Shown here: positions 45,891 to 53,768 of the stretch, one piece after another
How positions within the stretch are numbered: position 1 is the stretch's first letter
How the letters are laid out: each line of letters opens with the position of its first letter
Notes under the pieces: generated by a model
The model's database searches: none
Seen by the model: only the letters and a program-made list of their open reading frames with translations
What the model was told of the DNA's origin: nothing
Made by a program: the position numbers and the translations under genes
Assembly (NCBI RefSeq): GCF_035978755.1
Contig: NZ_CP108414.1
Location: 434,001-498,000 of the forward strand
Length of the DNA: 64,000 nt
DNA from: Streptomyces sp. NBC_01298
Lineage (GTDB): Bacteria > Actinomycetota > Actinomycetes > Streptomycetales > Streptomycetaceae
Direction: 5' to 3'

Positions 45891-47160
45891 CCCCGGGCGG
45901 CGGGACGGCGGCCGGTCCGGCCGCCGGTCCGGCCGCGCTCACCGAGGCCAGCCGGGCCCCGGTTCCGGTGAGCCGGATCCGCAGTTCCCGCACGGTGAGG
46001 GGCTCCACCCGGTGCACGCGCCGGACCCCCACCGTGTGGCCGGAGGCGATCAGCCGGCCGTCCGCCCAGACCTCGTGGCCGTCCACGCGCTGCCCCCGGG
46101 TGAGGTCCTCGCGCAGTTCCACGTGGTCCACGCGGACGGGCCGGCCGAAGTCCGCGAGGAGGTCGTCGCCCTCGGCCGTGAGGGCGACGGAGACGGGATC
46201 ACCGAGGCGCCGCCCCAACTCCCCCGTGAAGGACAGGAGTCGGTCCCGGTCGGCGTCGTCGATCAGACCGCGCCGGTCGGGCGGGACGCCCAGGAGCAGG
46301 CCCGCGCCCAGCCCGACGGAGGAGTACCAGATCTCCAGGAGCTCCTCACGGCTCTTGAGGGTGTCGTGGTTCCCGGGCTGCCAGAACCAGTCGTCCCGGA
46401 TGGGGACATCGCATTCGGGCGGCAGGTAGGCGGCGGATTCGAGCTCGGTGCGCCCGTCGTCGTACAGGCTGACGCCCGTGGAGTGCGTGACGTAGCGGCA
46501 GGGGTCGGCGGCGAGCCCCTCCTCGTTGCCGACCCAGCGGATCGTGGGGCGGCCCATGTTGAAGACCATGGCGTCCGGCTGGTGCCGGTCGATCACGGCC
46601 ATGACCGCGTCCCAGTCGTACGTGCGCCCCTCGGAGCCGGCGCCGTCGAACCACAGCTCGCACAACGGGCCGTAGCGGGTGCAGAGTTCGGTGAGCTGGC
46701 GGAGGTAGAAGGAGTCGTAGTCGGCGGGCTGCTCGTAGCAGTCCGCGTTGCGGTCCCAGGGCGAGAGGTACAGCCCGAGACCGAGGCCCGCCTCCCCGCA
46801 GGCCTCGGCCAGTTCGGCGACCACGTCGCCCGCTCCGTCCTTCCAGGGCGAGGAGGCCACGGAGTAGGCGGTGGTGTCGGTCGGCCAGAGGCAGAAGCCG
46901 TCGTGGTGCTTGGCGGTCAGCACGACGTACTTCGCTCCGGCCTCGGCGGCGGTGCGCACCCACTGGCGCGCGTCGAGCCGGGTCGGCCGGAAGGTGGCCG
47001 GGTCCAGGGTCCCGTCGCTCCACTCGACGCCGTTGAAGGTGTTGATGCCGAAGTGCAGGAAGATCCCGAATCCGGCTTCCTGCCAGGCGAGTTGTCCCGG
47101 TGTGGGCACCAGGGGCGGTGCGGTGGGACCGGCGAGGGGTGCTGCGGGACCGAGCGTCAT
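45883..47160 (-). CDS. GH29 alpha-L-fucosidase
   Basis: A 425-residue cytoplasmic fucosidase. Family features are FGIFLHFGINTF, KYVVLTAKHHDGFCLWPT (active-site His pair), YLSPWDRN, and CELWFDGA with nucleophile Asp172. The C-terminal beta-sandwich is short. There is no signal peptide, so it acts on oligosaccharides imported by the ABC transporter upstream. Last gene of a minus-strand operon led by the binding protein at 51573. The intergenic gap to the dehydrogenase is 31 bases. Confidence 0.92.
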   Translation of the reverse strand: MTLGPAAPLAGPTAPPLVPTPGQLAWQEAGFGIFLHFGINTFNGVEWSDGTLDPATFRPTRLDARQWVRTAAEAGAKYVVLTAKHHDGFCLWPTDTTAYSVASSPWKDGAGDVVAELAEACGEAGLGLGLYLSPWDRNADCYEQPADYDSFYLRQLTELCTRYGPLCELWFDGAGSEGRTYDWDAVMAVIDRHQPDAMVFNMGRPTIRWVGNEEGLAADPCRYVTHSTGVSLYDDGRTELESAAYLPPECDVPIRDDWFWQPGNHDTLKSREELLEIWYSSVGLGAGLLLGVPPDRRGLIDDADRDRLLSFTGELGRRLGDPVSVALTAEGDDLLADFGRPVRVDHVELREDLTRGQRVDGHEVWADGRLIASGHTVGVRRVHRVEPLTVRELRIRLTGTGARLASVSAAGPAAGPAAVPPPGVS

Positions 47161-47191
47161 GGTGGGCTTTCGTGGTTCGGCGGCGGGGCGC

Positions 47192-48268
47192 TCAGGCCGA
47201 GTGGGCCAGGCTCGCCGGGTGGACGGCGTAGGCGAAGGGGAGTCCTCGGGCGTACCGCTCCAACTCCTCTGCCGCGCAGGCGGCGAGTCGTCCGAGCTCG
47301 TTGCCGAGGGATCCGGCGACGTGCGGGGTGAGCAGCACGTTGGGCAGGTCGTAGAGCGGTGACGCGGCCGGCAGGACGTCGGGGTGGGTGACGTCGAGGA
47401 CGGCGTACAGCCGGCCGGAGACCAGCTCCGTGGTGAGCGCCTCGGTGTCGACGAGCGTTCCGCGAGCGGTGTTGACGAGGGTCGCGCCGTCGCGCATGAG
47501 GGCGAGGCGGCGGGCGTCGACGAGGTGGCGGGTCTCGGCGGTCTCGGGCGCGTGCACGGTCACCACGTCGCTGCGGCCCATCAGTTCGTCCAGGTCGACG
47601 GGCTCGACCCCCAGGGCTCTGGCTTCGTCCCCGTCCAGGTAGGGGTCGTGGACCAGTACGTGGGCGTCGTAGGAGCGCAGCAGTTCGATGACCCGGCGGC
47701 CGATGCGGGAGGCGCCGATGATGCCGACGGTCCTGCCGTAGTTGCCGATCCCGGGGTACAGCGTGAGCGGGTTGAGCTGCGTGCGGGCCTCCCGGTAGGC
47801 CCTGGAGGTGGTGAGGACACGCTTGTTGGCGAAGACGATCGCGGCGACGGTGAATTCGGCGACGGGCCGGGCGTTGGCCTCGGCCGCGCTGGTGACGGTC
47901 AGCCCGCGCCGCCAGGCCGCGTCCGTCATCAGCCCCTTGACCGTGCCGGCGGTGTGCACCACCGCGCGCAGGGAGGGGAGCAGCTCGAGGGCCTGCTCGG
48001 TGAGGGGCGGGCAGCCCCAGCCGGTGAGCAGGACCTCGGCTTCGCGCAGCCGCGCGGGGTCGGCGGTGGCGAAGTCGGTGACCAGGTGTGCGGGGTCCAG
48101 CAGCGCGGTGGCGCCGAGCCGGGCCAGGGCCTGCTCGTCGAGCAGGGCCGCCTTCGTGGCCCGGTCCATGGCGAGGAGGGTGCGGGGCTTGCGGGGCCCG
48201 CCGGGCTCGCGGGCGGAGTCGGGCTCGCGGGCGGAGTCGGGTTCGCGCGTCGGTTCGGAGGTCGTCAC
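47192..48268 (-). CDS. D-isomer-specific 2-hydroxyacid dehydrogenase
   Basis: A 358-residue NAD-dependent dehydrogenase. The Rossmann domain begins GIIGASRIGRRVIELLRSYDAHVLVHDPYLDGDEA. NTARGTLVDTEAL carries the substrate Arg, and LPNVLLTPHVAGS contains the catalytic His; Glu is in LDVTHPDVLP. The N-terminus has an EPDSAR repeat. It overlaps the upstream permease stop by ATGA, so it belongs to the fucoside operon, perhaps reducing or oxidising a sugar-derived 2-oxo acid. That substrate is a guess from context. Confidence 0.88.
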   Translation of the reverse strand: MTTSEPTREPDSAREPDSAREPGGPRKPRTLLAMDRATKAALLDEQALARLGATALLDPAHLVTDFATADPARLREAEVLLTGWGCPPLTEQALELLPSLRAVVHTAGTVKGLMTDAAWRRGLTVTSAAEANARPVAEFTVAAIVFANKRVLTTSRAYREARTQLNPLTLYPGIGNYGRTVGIIGASRIGRRVIELLRSYDAHVLVHDPYLDGDEARALGVEPVDLDELMGRSDVVTVHAPETAETRHLVDARRLALMRDGATLVNTARGTLVDTEALTTELVSGRLYAVLDVTHPDVLPAASPLYDLPNVLLTPHVAGSLGNELGRLAACAAEELERYARGLPFAYAVHPASLAHSA

Positions 48269-49224
48269 TTGAGCGCTCCCGCCGAGAGTCCGGAGCGCCA
48301 GAACCGCTGCAGGCCGACGAAGGCGAGGGCGAGCGGGACCACGGCCACCAGGGATCCGGTGATCACCAGGGAGTAGAACTCCGGTCGCTCGAGGACGAAT
48401 TGGTTCCAGTTGTAAATACCGAGCACCGCCGGATACAAGTGCTGGTCGTTGAGCATGACCAGCGGGCCGAAGAAGTTGTTCCAGCTCCCGGTGAAGGAGA
48501 AGAGGAAGAGGGTCATGAAGCCGGGCAGGAGCATCGGCAGCGAGATCGACCGGAAGACGCGCAGCTCGCTCGCCCCGTCGATGCGGGCGGCCTCCAGGAC
48601 CTCACCGGGTACGTAGCCCTCGGAGAAGACCCGGGCCAGGTAGACGCCGAAGGGGTTGACGAGCGCCGGGACGAGCACCGACCAGTAGGTGTTGACGATC
48701 CCGACCTCGGAGGCGAGGAGGTATTGCGGGAGGGTGATGATGACGGTGGGCACGAGGGTGCCCGTCAGGACGAGGCCGAAGAGCGCGCCCTTGCCACGGA
48801 ACTCGTACTTGTCGAAGCAGTATCCGGCGGCGACGCTGATCAGCGAGGACGCCAGTGATCCGACGACGGAGTAGAGGAGGCTGTTGAGCAGCCAGCGGCC
48901 GAAGATGCCGTCGCCGAACGTGAAGACGGCCCGGAGATTGTCGAAGAAGCGGAAGTCTCCGAAGGCGAAGCCCCCCGTCCCGAAGAGGTCGGCGTGGTTC
49001 TTGGTGGCGGCGATCAGCAGCCAGGTCAGCGGCATCAGGGTGTAGAGGACCGCCACCAGGAGCACGGCGTTGACCACGGCCCTGGAGGCCATGGAACCGC
49101 TCCGGCGCGGCCTCGCGGCCGTCTTGCGAGCCGCCCGTCGGGCGGTCGGGGCTCCGGGTGCGGGCGCCGGTTCGGCGCCGGGAGCGGCCTCGGGCGGGGC
49201 CGAGGGGGCGGTCTGGGTGCTCAT
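48265..49224 (-). CDS. Sugar ABC permease, MalG-type (fucoside operon)
   Basis: A 319-residue inner-membrane permease with six predicted helices and EAA loop EVLEAARIDGASELRVFRSISLPMLLPG. A basic Ala/Pro-rich tail (about 45 residues) precedes the first helix. It overlaps both neighbours by four bases (ATGA), a tightly coupled operon. Energised presumably by a shared ATPase, since none is encoded here. Confidence 0.92.
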   Translation of the reverse strand: MSTQTAPSAPPEAAPGAEPAPAPGAPTARRAARKTAARPRRSGSMASRAVVNAVLLVAVLYTLMPLTWLLIAATKNHADLFGTGGFAFGDFRFFDNLRAVFTFGDGIFGRWLLNSLLYSVVGSLASSLISVAAGYCFDKYEFRGKGALFGLVLTGTLVPTVIITLPQYLLASEVGIVNTYWSVLVPALVNPFGVYLARVFSEGYVPGEVLEAARIDGASELRVFRSISLPMLLPGFMTLFLFSFTGSWNNFFGPLVMLNDQHLYPAVLGIYNWNQFVLERPEFYSLVITGSLVAVVPLALAFVGLQRFWRSGLSAGALK

Positions 49225-50150
49225 GCCGAGTCACCTCGCTTTCCGATCCGGGTGACGGCGTAGGAGAGGGTGCCGGCGACGAGGGCCACGATGAGCGAGG
49301 CGGAGGAGGCGAGGCCGTAGTCGTGCCGCTCGAAGGCCGCCTTGTAGATGAACATCATCGGAGACCAGTCCGAGCCCATCGAGCCGGCCCGCTTCGACAG
49401 CAGCATCGGCTCGCCGAAGATCTGGACCACGCCGACACAGGTGAACAGGAGGGTGAGGAACACGGCGGAGCGGATCATCGGCAGTTTGATCCGCAGGGCG
49501 ATGCGCAGTTCGCCGGCGCCGTCCATGACGCCCGCTTCGAGGACCTCGCGGGGCACGGCCTGCAGCGCGGCGAAGAAGATGATCATGTTGTAGCCGATCC
49601 ACTGCCAGGCCGCGACGTTCACCAGGGAGGGCACAACGCTGCCTGGGGCGAAGAAGTCCCAGTGGCCGCCCGCCCCTTCGATCCAGTCCAGGACCGGGCT
49701 CAGGCCGGGGGTGTAGAGGTAGGTCCAGACGATCGCCGCGATCAGCCCGGGGACCGCGTGCGGCATGAAGACGGCGAACTGGACGAATCGCTTGGCCTTG
49801 GCCGCGGCCGAATCGACGAACAGGGCCAGGGCGAGCGCCACACCGATCATCACCGGGATGTAGACGGCGCAGTACGCGGCCACGTGCAGGAAGGAGGAGG
49901 TGAAGCCGTGGTCGCCGAGCGCTTTGGTGTAGTTCCCGAGCCCGCTGAAGACCCGTTCGGTGCCGCCGAATCCGAGACCGGAGGACTGCTCGGTGAAGAA
50001 GCTCATCCAGAGCGCGTACGCGACGGGCAGGATCAGGACCGCGGTGAAGAGCAGGAAGAACGGCCCGAGGAAGACGAGCACCGCCCTGCCCTGGCCTGGC
50101 CTGCGCGCGGGCGCGGCGCCGCGCGCTGAACGAGTGAGTGGTGCTGCCAC
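49221..50150 (-). CDS. Sugar ABC permease, MalF-type (fucoside operon)
   Basis: A 309-residue permease with six predicted helices (LVFLGPFFLLFTAVLILPVAYALWMS is the first) and EAA loop EVLEAGVMDGAGELRIALRIKLPMIR. It is 112 bases downstream of the binding-protein gene, with a stem-loop between them that would keep the binding protein in excess. Forms the channel with the MalG-type protein. Confidence 0.92.
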   Translation of the reverse strand: MAAPLTRSARGAAPARRPGQGRAVLVFLGPFFLLFTAVLILPVAYALWMSFFTEQSSGLGFGGTERVFSGLGNYTKALGDHGFTSSFLHVAAYCAVYIPVMIGVALALALFVDSAAAKAKRFVQFAVFMPHAVPGLIAAIVWTYLYTPGLSPVLDWIEGAGGHWDFFAPGSVVPSLVNVAAWQWIGYNMIIFFAALQAVPREVLEAGVMDGAGELRIALRIKLPMIRSAVFLTLLFTCVGVVQIFGEPMLLSKRAGSMGSDWSPMMFIYKAAFERHDYGLASSASLIVALVAGTLSYAVTRIGKRGDSA

Positions 50151-50220
50151 CGGATCTCCTTGGTGGGTGCGCTACGGAGGAACGGACGGGAAAGGGAGTT
50201 CACTTCGGAGCGGGGCGGGG

Positions 50221-50253
50221 CGGGGCCCGGTGCCGAGGAGGCTTCGGGCCCCG
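50221..50253 (-). other. Intra-operon stem-loop after the binding-protein gene
   Basis: 9-bp arms CGGGGCCCG/CGGGCCCCG (50221-50229 and 50245-50253) with a 15-base loop and no T tract, 10 bases after the binding-protein stop. Typical mRNA-stabilising or attenuating element of such operons. Confidence 0.6.
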
Positions 50254-50262
50254 CGGCGGCGC

Positions 50263-51573
50263 CTACTTCGCGAGGTTGAGCCCTCGGCCCTTGATGGCCG
50301 CCTCGGCGGCGGTCTGTCCGGCCGCGAGTCCGTCGGCCAGGGTGCCCTTGAGCCCGGCGTCCTGGATGGCGGTGTTGGTGGCGGTCTGCACCGGGCCCCA
50401 GACCCAGCCCGGGACGATGGTGTCGACCTGGGCGCCGGAGATCTCGTAGACCTTGTCACCGCCGAAGAAGCCCTTGTCGTCGAAGGCCGCGGCGGCGATC
50501 GGACGGAGCTCGGGGCTGGCGGGCAGGCTGCTGCTCGGCGCCTTCAGGCTGCTGAGACGGGCCTTGACGCCCTCGGGGCTGGTGGCCGCCCACGTGGCGA
50601 ACTCGGCCGCTTCCTTGACGTGCTTGCTGTCCTTGGTGACGGCGTAGCTGGTGCCGCCGAACATGCCGGTGGCCGGGGTGCCCCAGTGCGGCAGCGGGGC
50701 GACGCCCCACTTGCCCGAGTCCTTGGCCAGAGCCGTCATCGTGCCGCCCGCGCTCCACGAGGCGCCGATGAAGCTGGCGATGGCCCCGTCGGCCTTGGCC
50801 TTCGCGATCTCCGGGCCGTTGAACTTCAGGTTCGTCACCAGGTCGTCCTTGACCAGGCCCTGCCAGTACGAGGCCACCTTCTGCGAGGGGGCGTCGTTGA
50901 TGTTGACCTTCCAGCCGTCGCCCTCGGTGCCGTACCACTTGGCACCGGCCTGCCAGGAGAGTGCCGCCAGCATGGGCGCGTCGTCGTTGCCCCAGCTGCC
51001 GATGCGCACGTTCTTGTCGGAGGCCTTGATCTTCTCGGCGGCGGCCTTGTACTCGTCCCAGGTCTTGGGGACTTCGACGCCCGCGTTCTTGAAGAGGTCC
51101 TTGCGGTAGTAGAGGAGGTTGGGCGTGGCGTCGTACGGCACGGCCCAGGTCTTGCCGCCGAGGGTCACCCGGTCCTGGACGCCCTGGGGGAACTTCGCCT
51201 TCACGGTGGCGCCGGCCTGGGCGGTGATGTCCGCCAGGAAGCCCTGGCTGACGAACTCCGGGAGGGTCGGGTACTCGATGCCCGCGACGTCGGGAGCGTT
51301 CCCGGCCTTGATCGCGTTGCTGATCTTGGCGTACCCGTCCGGTCCGCCGGTGATGGCCGAGAAGGTGACCTTGATGTTCGGGTGGGACGCGTTGAAGGCG
51401 TCCACCACCTGCTGGGCGCCGCCGGTCCAGCCCCAATAGGTCAGGTTGACCGGCTCCTTGGGGGCGGCGTCCGCCTTGGACGCGGCCCCCTCGCTCCCAC
51501 CGCAGGCAGTGGCGAACAGGGCCAGCGAGAAGGCGGCGAGGGCGACGCGGGAGGTACGGGAAGTTAGCTTCAC
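50263..51573 (-). CDS. Extracellular sugar-binding lipoprotein (fucoside operon)
   Basis: A 436-residue solute-binding protein. Signal peptide with lipobox ATAC (Cys24), then NLTYWGWTGGAQQVVDAFNASHPNIKVTFSAITGG, characteristic of family 1 sugar-binding proteins. It contains many Trp/Tyr residues for stacking on sugars (LSWQAGAKWYGTEGDGWKVNIND). First gene of the operon with two permeases, hydroxyacid dehydrogenase and alpha-L-fucosidase, so a fucosylated oligosaccharide is the likely ligand. Promoter at 51621-51649, next to a purine-rich operator-like stretch. Confidence 0.92.
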   Translation of the reverse strand: MKLTSRTSRVALAAFSLALFATACGGSEGAASKADAAPKEPVNLTYWGWTGGAQQVVDAFNASHPNIKVTFSAITGGPDGYAKISNAIKAGNAPDVAGIEYPTLPEFVSQGFLADITAQAGATVKAKFPQGVQDRVTLGGKTWAVPYDATPNLLYYRKDLFKNAGVEVPKTWDEYKAAAEKIKASDKNVRIGSWGNDDAPMLAALSWQAGAKWYGTEGDGWKVNINDAPSQKVASYWQGLVKDDLVTNLKFNGPEIAKAKADGAIASFIGASWSAGGTMTALAKDSGKWGVAPLPHWGTPATGMFGGTSYAVTKDSKHVKEAAEFATWAATSPEGVKARLSSLKAPSSSLPASPELRPIAAAAFDDKGFFGGDKVYEISGAQVDTIVPGWVWGPVQTATNTAIQDAGLKGTLADGLAAGQTAAEAAIKGRGLNLAK

Positions 51574-51620
51574 TGCTCTGCTCCTCAGATGCGAGCCGTG
51601 GATGCGGCGAGGTGATGCAC

Positions 51621-51678
51621 ATCATTCGGCCAGAGGAGAAGCGAGTCAATAGAAAAGGAAAGTTTGAGAAAGAAAAGC
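51621..51678 (-). promoter_or_regulatory. Promoter and putative operator of the fucoside operon
   Basis: Minus-strand -35 TTGACT (51644-51649), 17-bp spacer, -10 AATGAT (51621-51626). Directly upstream, 51651-51678 holds repeated CTTTC/TTTCTTTC half-sites (minus strand CTTTTCTTTCTCAAAC, then CTTTCC) matching the half-site of the palindrome before the regulator gene. Confidence 0.6.
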
Positions 51679-51688
51679 GAAGTAACGG

Positions 51689-52810
51689 TTAGGCCTCGCT
51701 CGAGGCGCGCACCCGGAGCTCCGGAAGGATGGCGATCCGCCGTCTGGGCCGGCCCGGCTCGCGCAGCCGGCGTACGAGCAACTCCACGCCCGTGACGCCG
51801 ACTTCGTGCTTCGAAGGCGCCACCGCACTCAGCGGCAGGTCCGCCAGTGAGGCCACCTCGTCGTCGTACGACACCAGCGCCACATCGCCCGGCACGGACA
51901 GCGCGGCGCCGCGCAGCCGCTGCATCAGCACCATGGCCTCATGGTCGGGATGGACCAGGGCGGCGTCGACGCGACCCTCCCGCACCGCTTCGACGAAGGC
52001 GGCCATCACCTCTTCGTAGGCGGCCTCGCCAGCGCCGTGCTCCGCCAGGTCGAGGAAGAGCGCGTGCCCGGCGACGCCGGGGCCCGCCTCGACCATCGCA
52101 GCGTCGTAACCCTCCTTGATCCAGGGTGCGGTGGGGGTCCCGCCGCGCATCACCAGGGCGATCCTGCGGCGCCCCGTGTCCAGGAGGTGGCCCACCGCCA
52201 GCCTGGCTCCGTACCCGTGGTCCGTGCCGACGTGCTCGGCGGCGGAGGCCTGCTGTTCGGGGCGGCGCTCGATGAGGACGACGGGAACGCCGAGCTCCTC
52301 GTACCACTGGCCGCCCGGCTTGCCGTCGCCGGCGGAGGGCGCGAGCAGCAGCCCGTCGACGCCGTCCGCGACCATCCGCGCGGCCTGCCCCTTCTCGGTC
52401 TCCACGTCGTACGTGGACACGGCGAGGGTCAGCCGCACCCCGAGGGCGTCCGCCGCCTCCCGGGCGCCCTTGATCACCTCGGGGTAGTAGTAGGCGGACG
52501 AGGGCACGATCAGACCCAGGACCAGCGGCCGGCCGGCTCCGGTCCCCGCCCCCGCCCCCGCGGCGGGAGCGGCCGAGGCCGCGCGGGCCGCCGCCGGGAC
52601 GGCGGTCACGGGGGCGGTCTCCGCCCAGTCCTCGGGCAGCATCGCGCCGCCGTGCACCCGGGCCAGCAGGCCTCGCTCCGCCAGGACTTCGACGTCCTTG
52701 CGCACCGTCACCACGGACACGCCGAGCTCCGCCGCGAAGTCCGTGACGCGCATGGACCCCGCTTCGCGGACCCGGCGCAGGATCGCCTGCTGTCGTTCCT
52801 CTGCGTGCAC
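51689..52810 (-). CDS. Hybrid regulator: DeoR-type HTH with LacI-type sensor
   Basis: A 373-residue one-component regulator. Residues 1-60 are a DeoR winged helix-turn-helix (AEERQQAILRRVREAGSMRVTDFAAELGVSVVTVRKDVEVLAERGLLARVHGGAM). An Ala/Gly-rich linker follows, then a LacI/PBP1 sugar-sensing domain (LVLGLIVPSSAYYYPEVIKGAREAADALG..DVALVSYDDEVASLADLPLSAVAPSKHEVG). It lies upstream of, and in line with, the fucoside operon and is very likely its repressor. A 16-bp palindrome lies 68 bases upstream of its start. Confidence 0.9.
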   Translation of the reverse strand: MHAEERQQAILRRVREAGSMRVTDFAAELGVSVVTVRKDVEVLAERGLLARVHGGAMLPEDWAETAPVTAVPAAARAASAAPAAGAGAGTGAGRPLVLGLIVPSSAYYYPEVIKGAREAADALGVRLTLAVSTYDVETEKGQAARMVADGVDGLLLAPSAGDGKPGGQWYEELGVPVVLIERRPEQQASAAEHVGTDHGYGARLAVGHLLDTGRRRIALVMRGGTPTAPWIKEGYDAAMVEAGPGVAGHALFLDLAEHGAGEAAYEEVMAAFVEAVREGRVDAALVHPDHEAMVLMQRLRGAALSVPGDVALVSYDDEVASLADLPLSAVAPSKHEVGVTGVELLVRRLREPGRPRRRIAILPELRVRASSEA

Positions 52811-52877
52811 GGTGGAGCTCCCCTCGACTGCGTCCCTGGTCGAGGTCAGGGTAACGCGCGAGAGCGGAAACTTACGT

Positions 52878-52893
52878 TTTCTTTCGAAAGAAA
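52878..52893. promoter_or_regulatory. Perfect 16-bp palindromic operator
   Basis: TTTCTTTCGAAAGAAA, AT-rich in a GC-rich background, upstream of the hybrid regulator gene. The CTTTC half-site recurs in the operon promoter region at 51651-51678, and DeoR-family regulators commonly bind CTTTC-type half-sites. Confidence 0.75.
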
Positions 52894-52937
52894 GGATTGC
52901 GTAGAACCCGCCGTCCCCCGGCCCTGCCCGGCGGGCG

Positions 52938-53696
52938 CTATCCGGCGTCCGGGTCGCCGCCGCAGTCGGGGTGCCCCCAGCGCGATCCGAGCTTGCTGAT
53001 CTTCTCCCCCGCCGCGTACTGCTTCCCGCAGGGGCAGGTGCCGGGGAACTTGGCCTTGATGGTCACCCCGGCCCGGCCGGCGGTGGCGCTCTTGGTGGCG
53101 GTCGCGCTCTTGGCCGGCGCGGCTCCGGTCGTACGGCGGGCGGAGGCGCCGCGAGTCGAGGTGCTGCGGGCCGGGGTGCTGCGGGCCGGGGTGCTGCGCG
53201 CCGGCGCCGGGACGGGCATGGACGCGTGACCCAGCGCGGTACCGGCCGGCTCCTGGCTCACGGCCGCGTCGCTGGCCGCCTGGTCGGCGATCGCGTTCAG
53301 GTGGTCACCGTCCTCGCGGTGCGCGGGGACGTAGCGGAACTCCACGTCCCGGTCGGTCAGCAGGGCGTCGATGCTCTCGACGAGCTCGCGGTTGGCCACC
53401 GGCTTGCCCGCGGCGTTCTTCCAGCCGTTGCGCTTCCAGTTCGGGAGCCACTGGGTCACGGCCTTCATGGCGTACTGGGAGTCCATCCGCACCTGCACGG
53501 CCGTGCCGGGGGCCACGGCCTCCAGCAGCCGCTGCAGGGCGGTGAGTTCACCCACGTTGTTGGTGGCCCGGCCGAGCGGCCCGGCCTCCCAGCGCTCGGG
53601 GTTCCCGTGGGCGTCGGCGATGACCCAGGCCCATGCGGCCGGCCCGGGATTTCCCTTGGCCGCCCCGTCGCAGGCGGCGATGATGCGATCAGACAT
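52938..53696 (-). CDS. Ribonuclease HI with C-terminal zinc-ribbon-like tail
   Basis: A 252-residue RNA-DNA hybrid nuclease. The RNase H fold occupies residues 1-145 with catalytic Asp10 (CDGAAKGNPG), Glu50 (NNVGELTAL) and Asp72 (MDSQYA); a later Asp is in DHLNAIADQAA. An Ala/Ser/Thr/Arg linker with the repeat ARSTP leads to a basic tail with FPGTCPCGKQYAAGEKISKLGSRWGHPDC, whose Cys/His spacing suggests a small zinc-binding domain. It may bind nucleic acid. ATG 53696 begins the conserved MSDRIIAACDG; an upstream extension lacks support. Confidence 0.92.
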   Translation of the reverse strand: MSDRIIAACDGAAKGNPGPAAWAWVIADAHGNPERWEAGPLGRATNNVGELTALQRLLEAVAPGTAVQVRMDSQYAMKAVTQWLPNWKRNGWKNAAGKPVANRELVESIDALLTDRDVEFRYVPAHREDGDHLNAIADQAASDAAVSQEPAGTALGHASMPVPAPARSTPARSTPARSTSTRGASARRTTGAAPAKSATATKSATAGRAGVTIKAKFPGTCPCGKQYAAGEKISKLGSRWGHPDCGGDPDAG

Positions 53697-53739
53697 CCCC
53701 CGATCATGCCTCACCGCGACCGCTGCCCGTGCCCACGAC

Positions 53740-53766
53740 TGCGGCTGCGGCTGCGGCTGCGGCTGC
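53740..53766. repeat. Hexanucleotide repeat (GCGGCT)n
   Basis: Between four and five tandem GCGGCT units in the 72-bp gap between two minus-strand genes, immediately past the MmpL stop. Likely slippage-prone. Confidence 0.8.
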
Positions 53767-53768
53767 CG

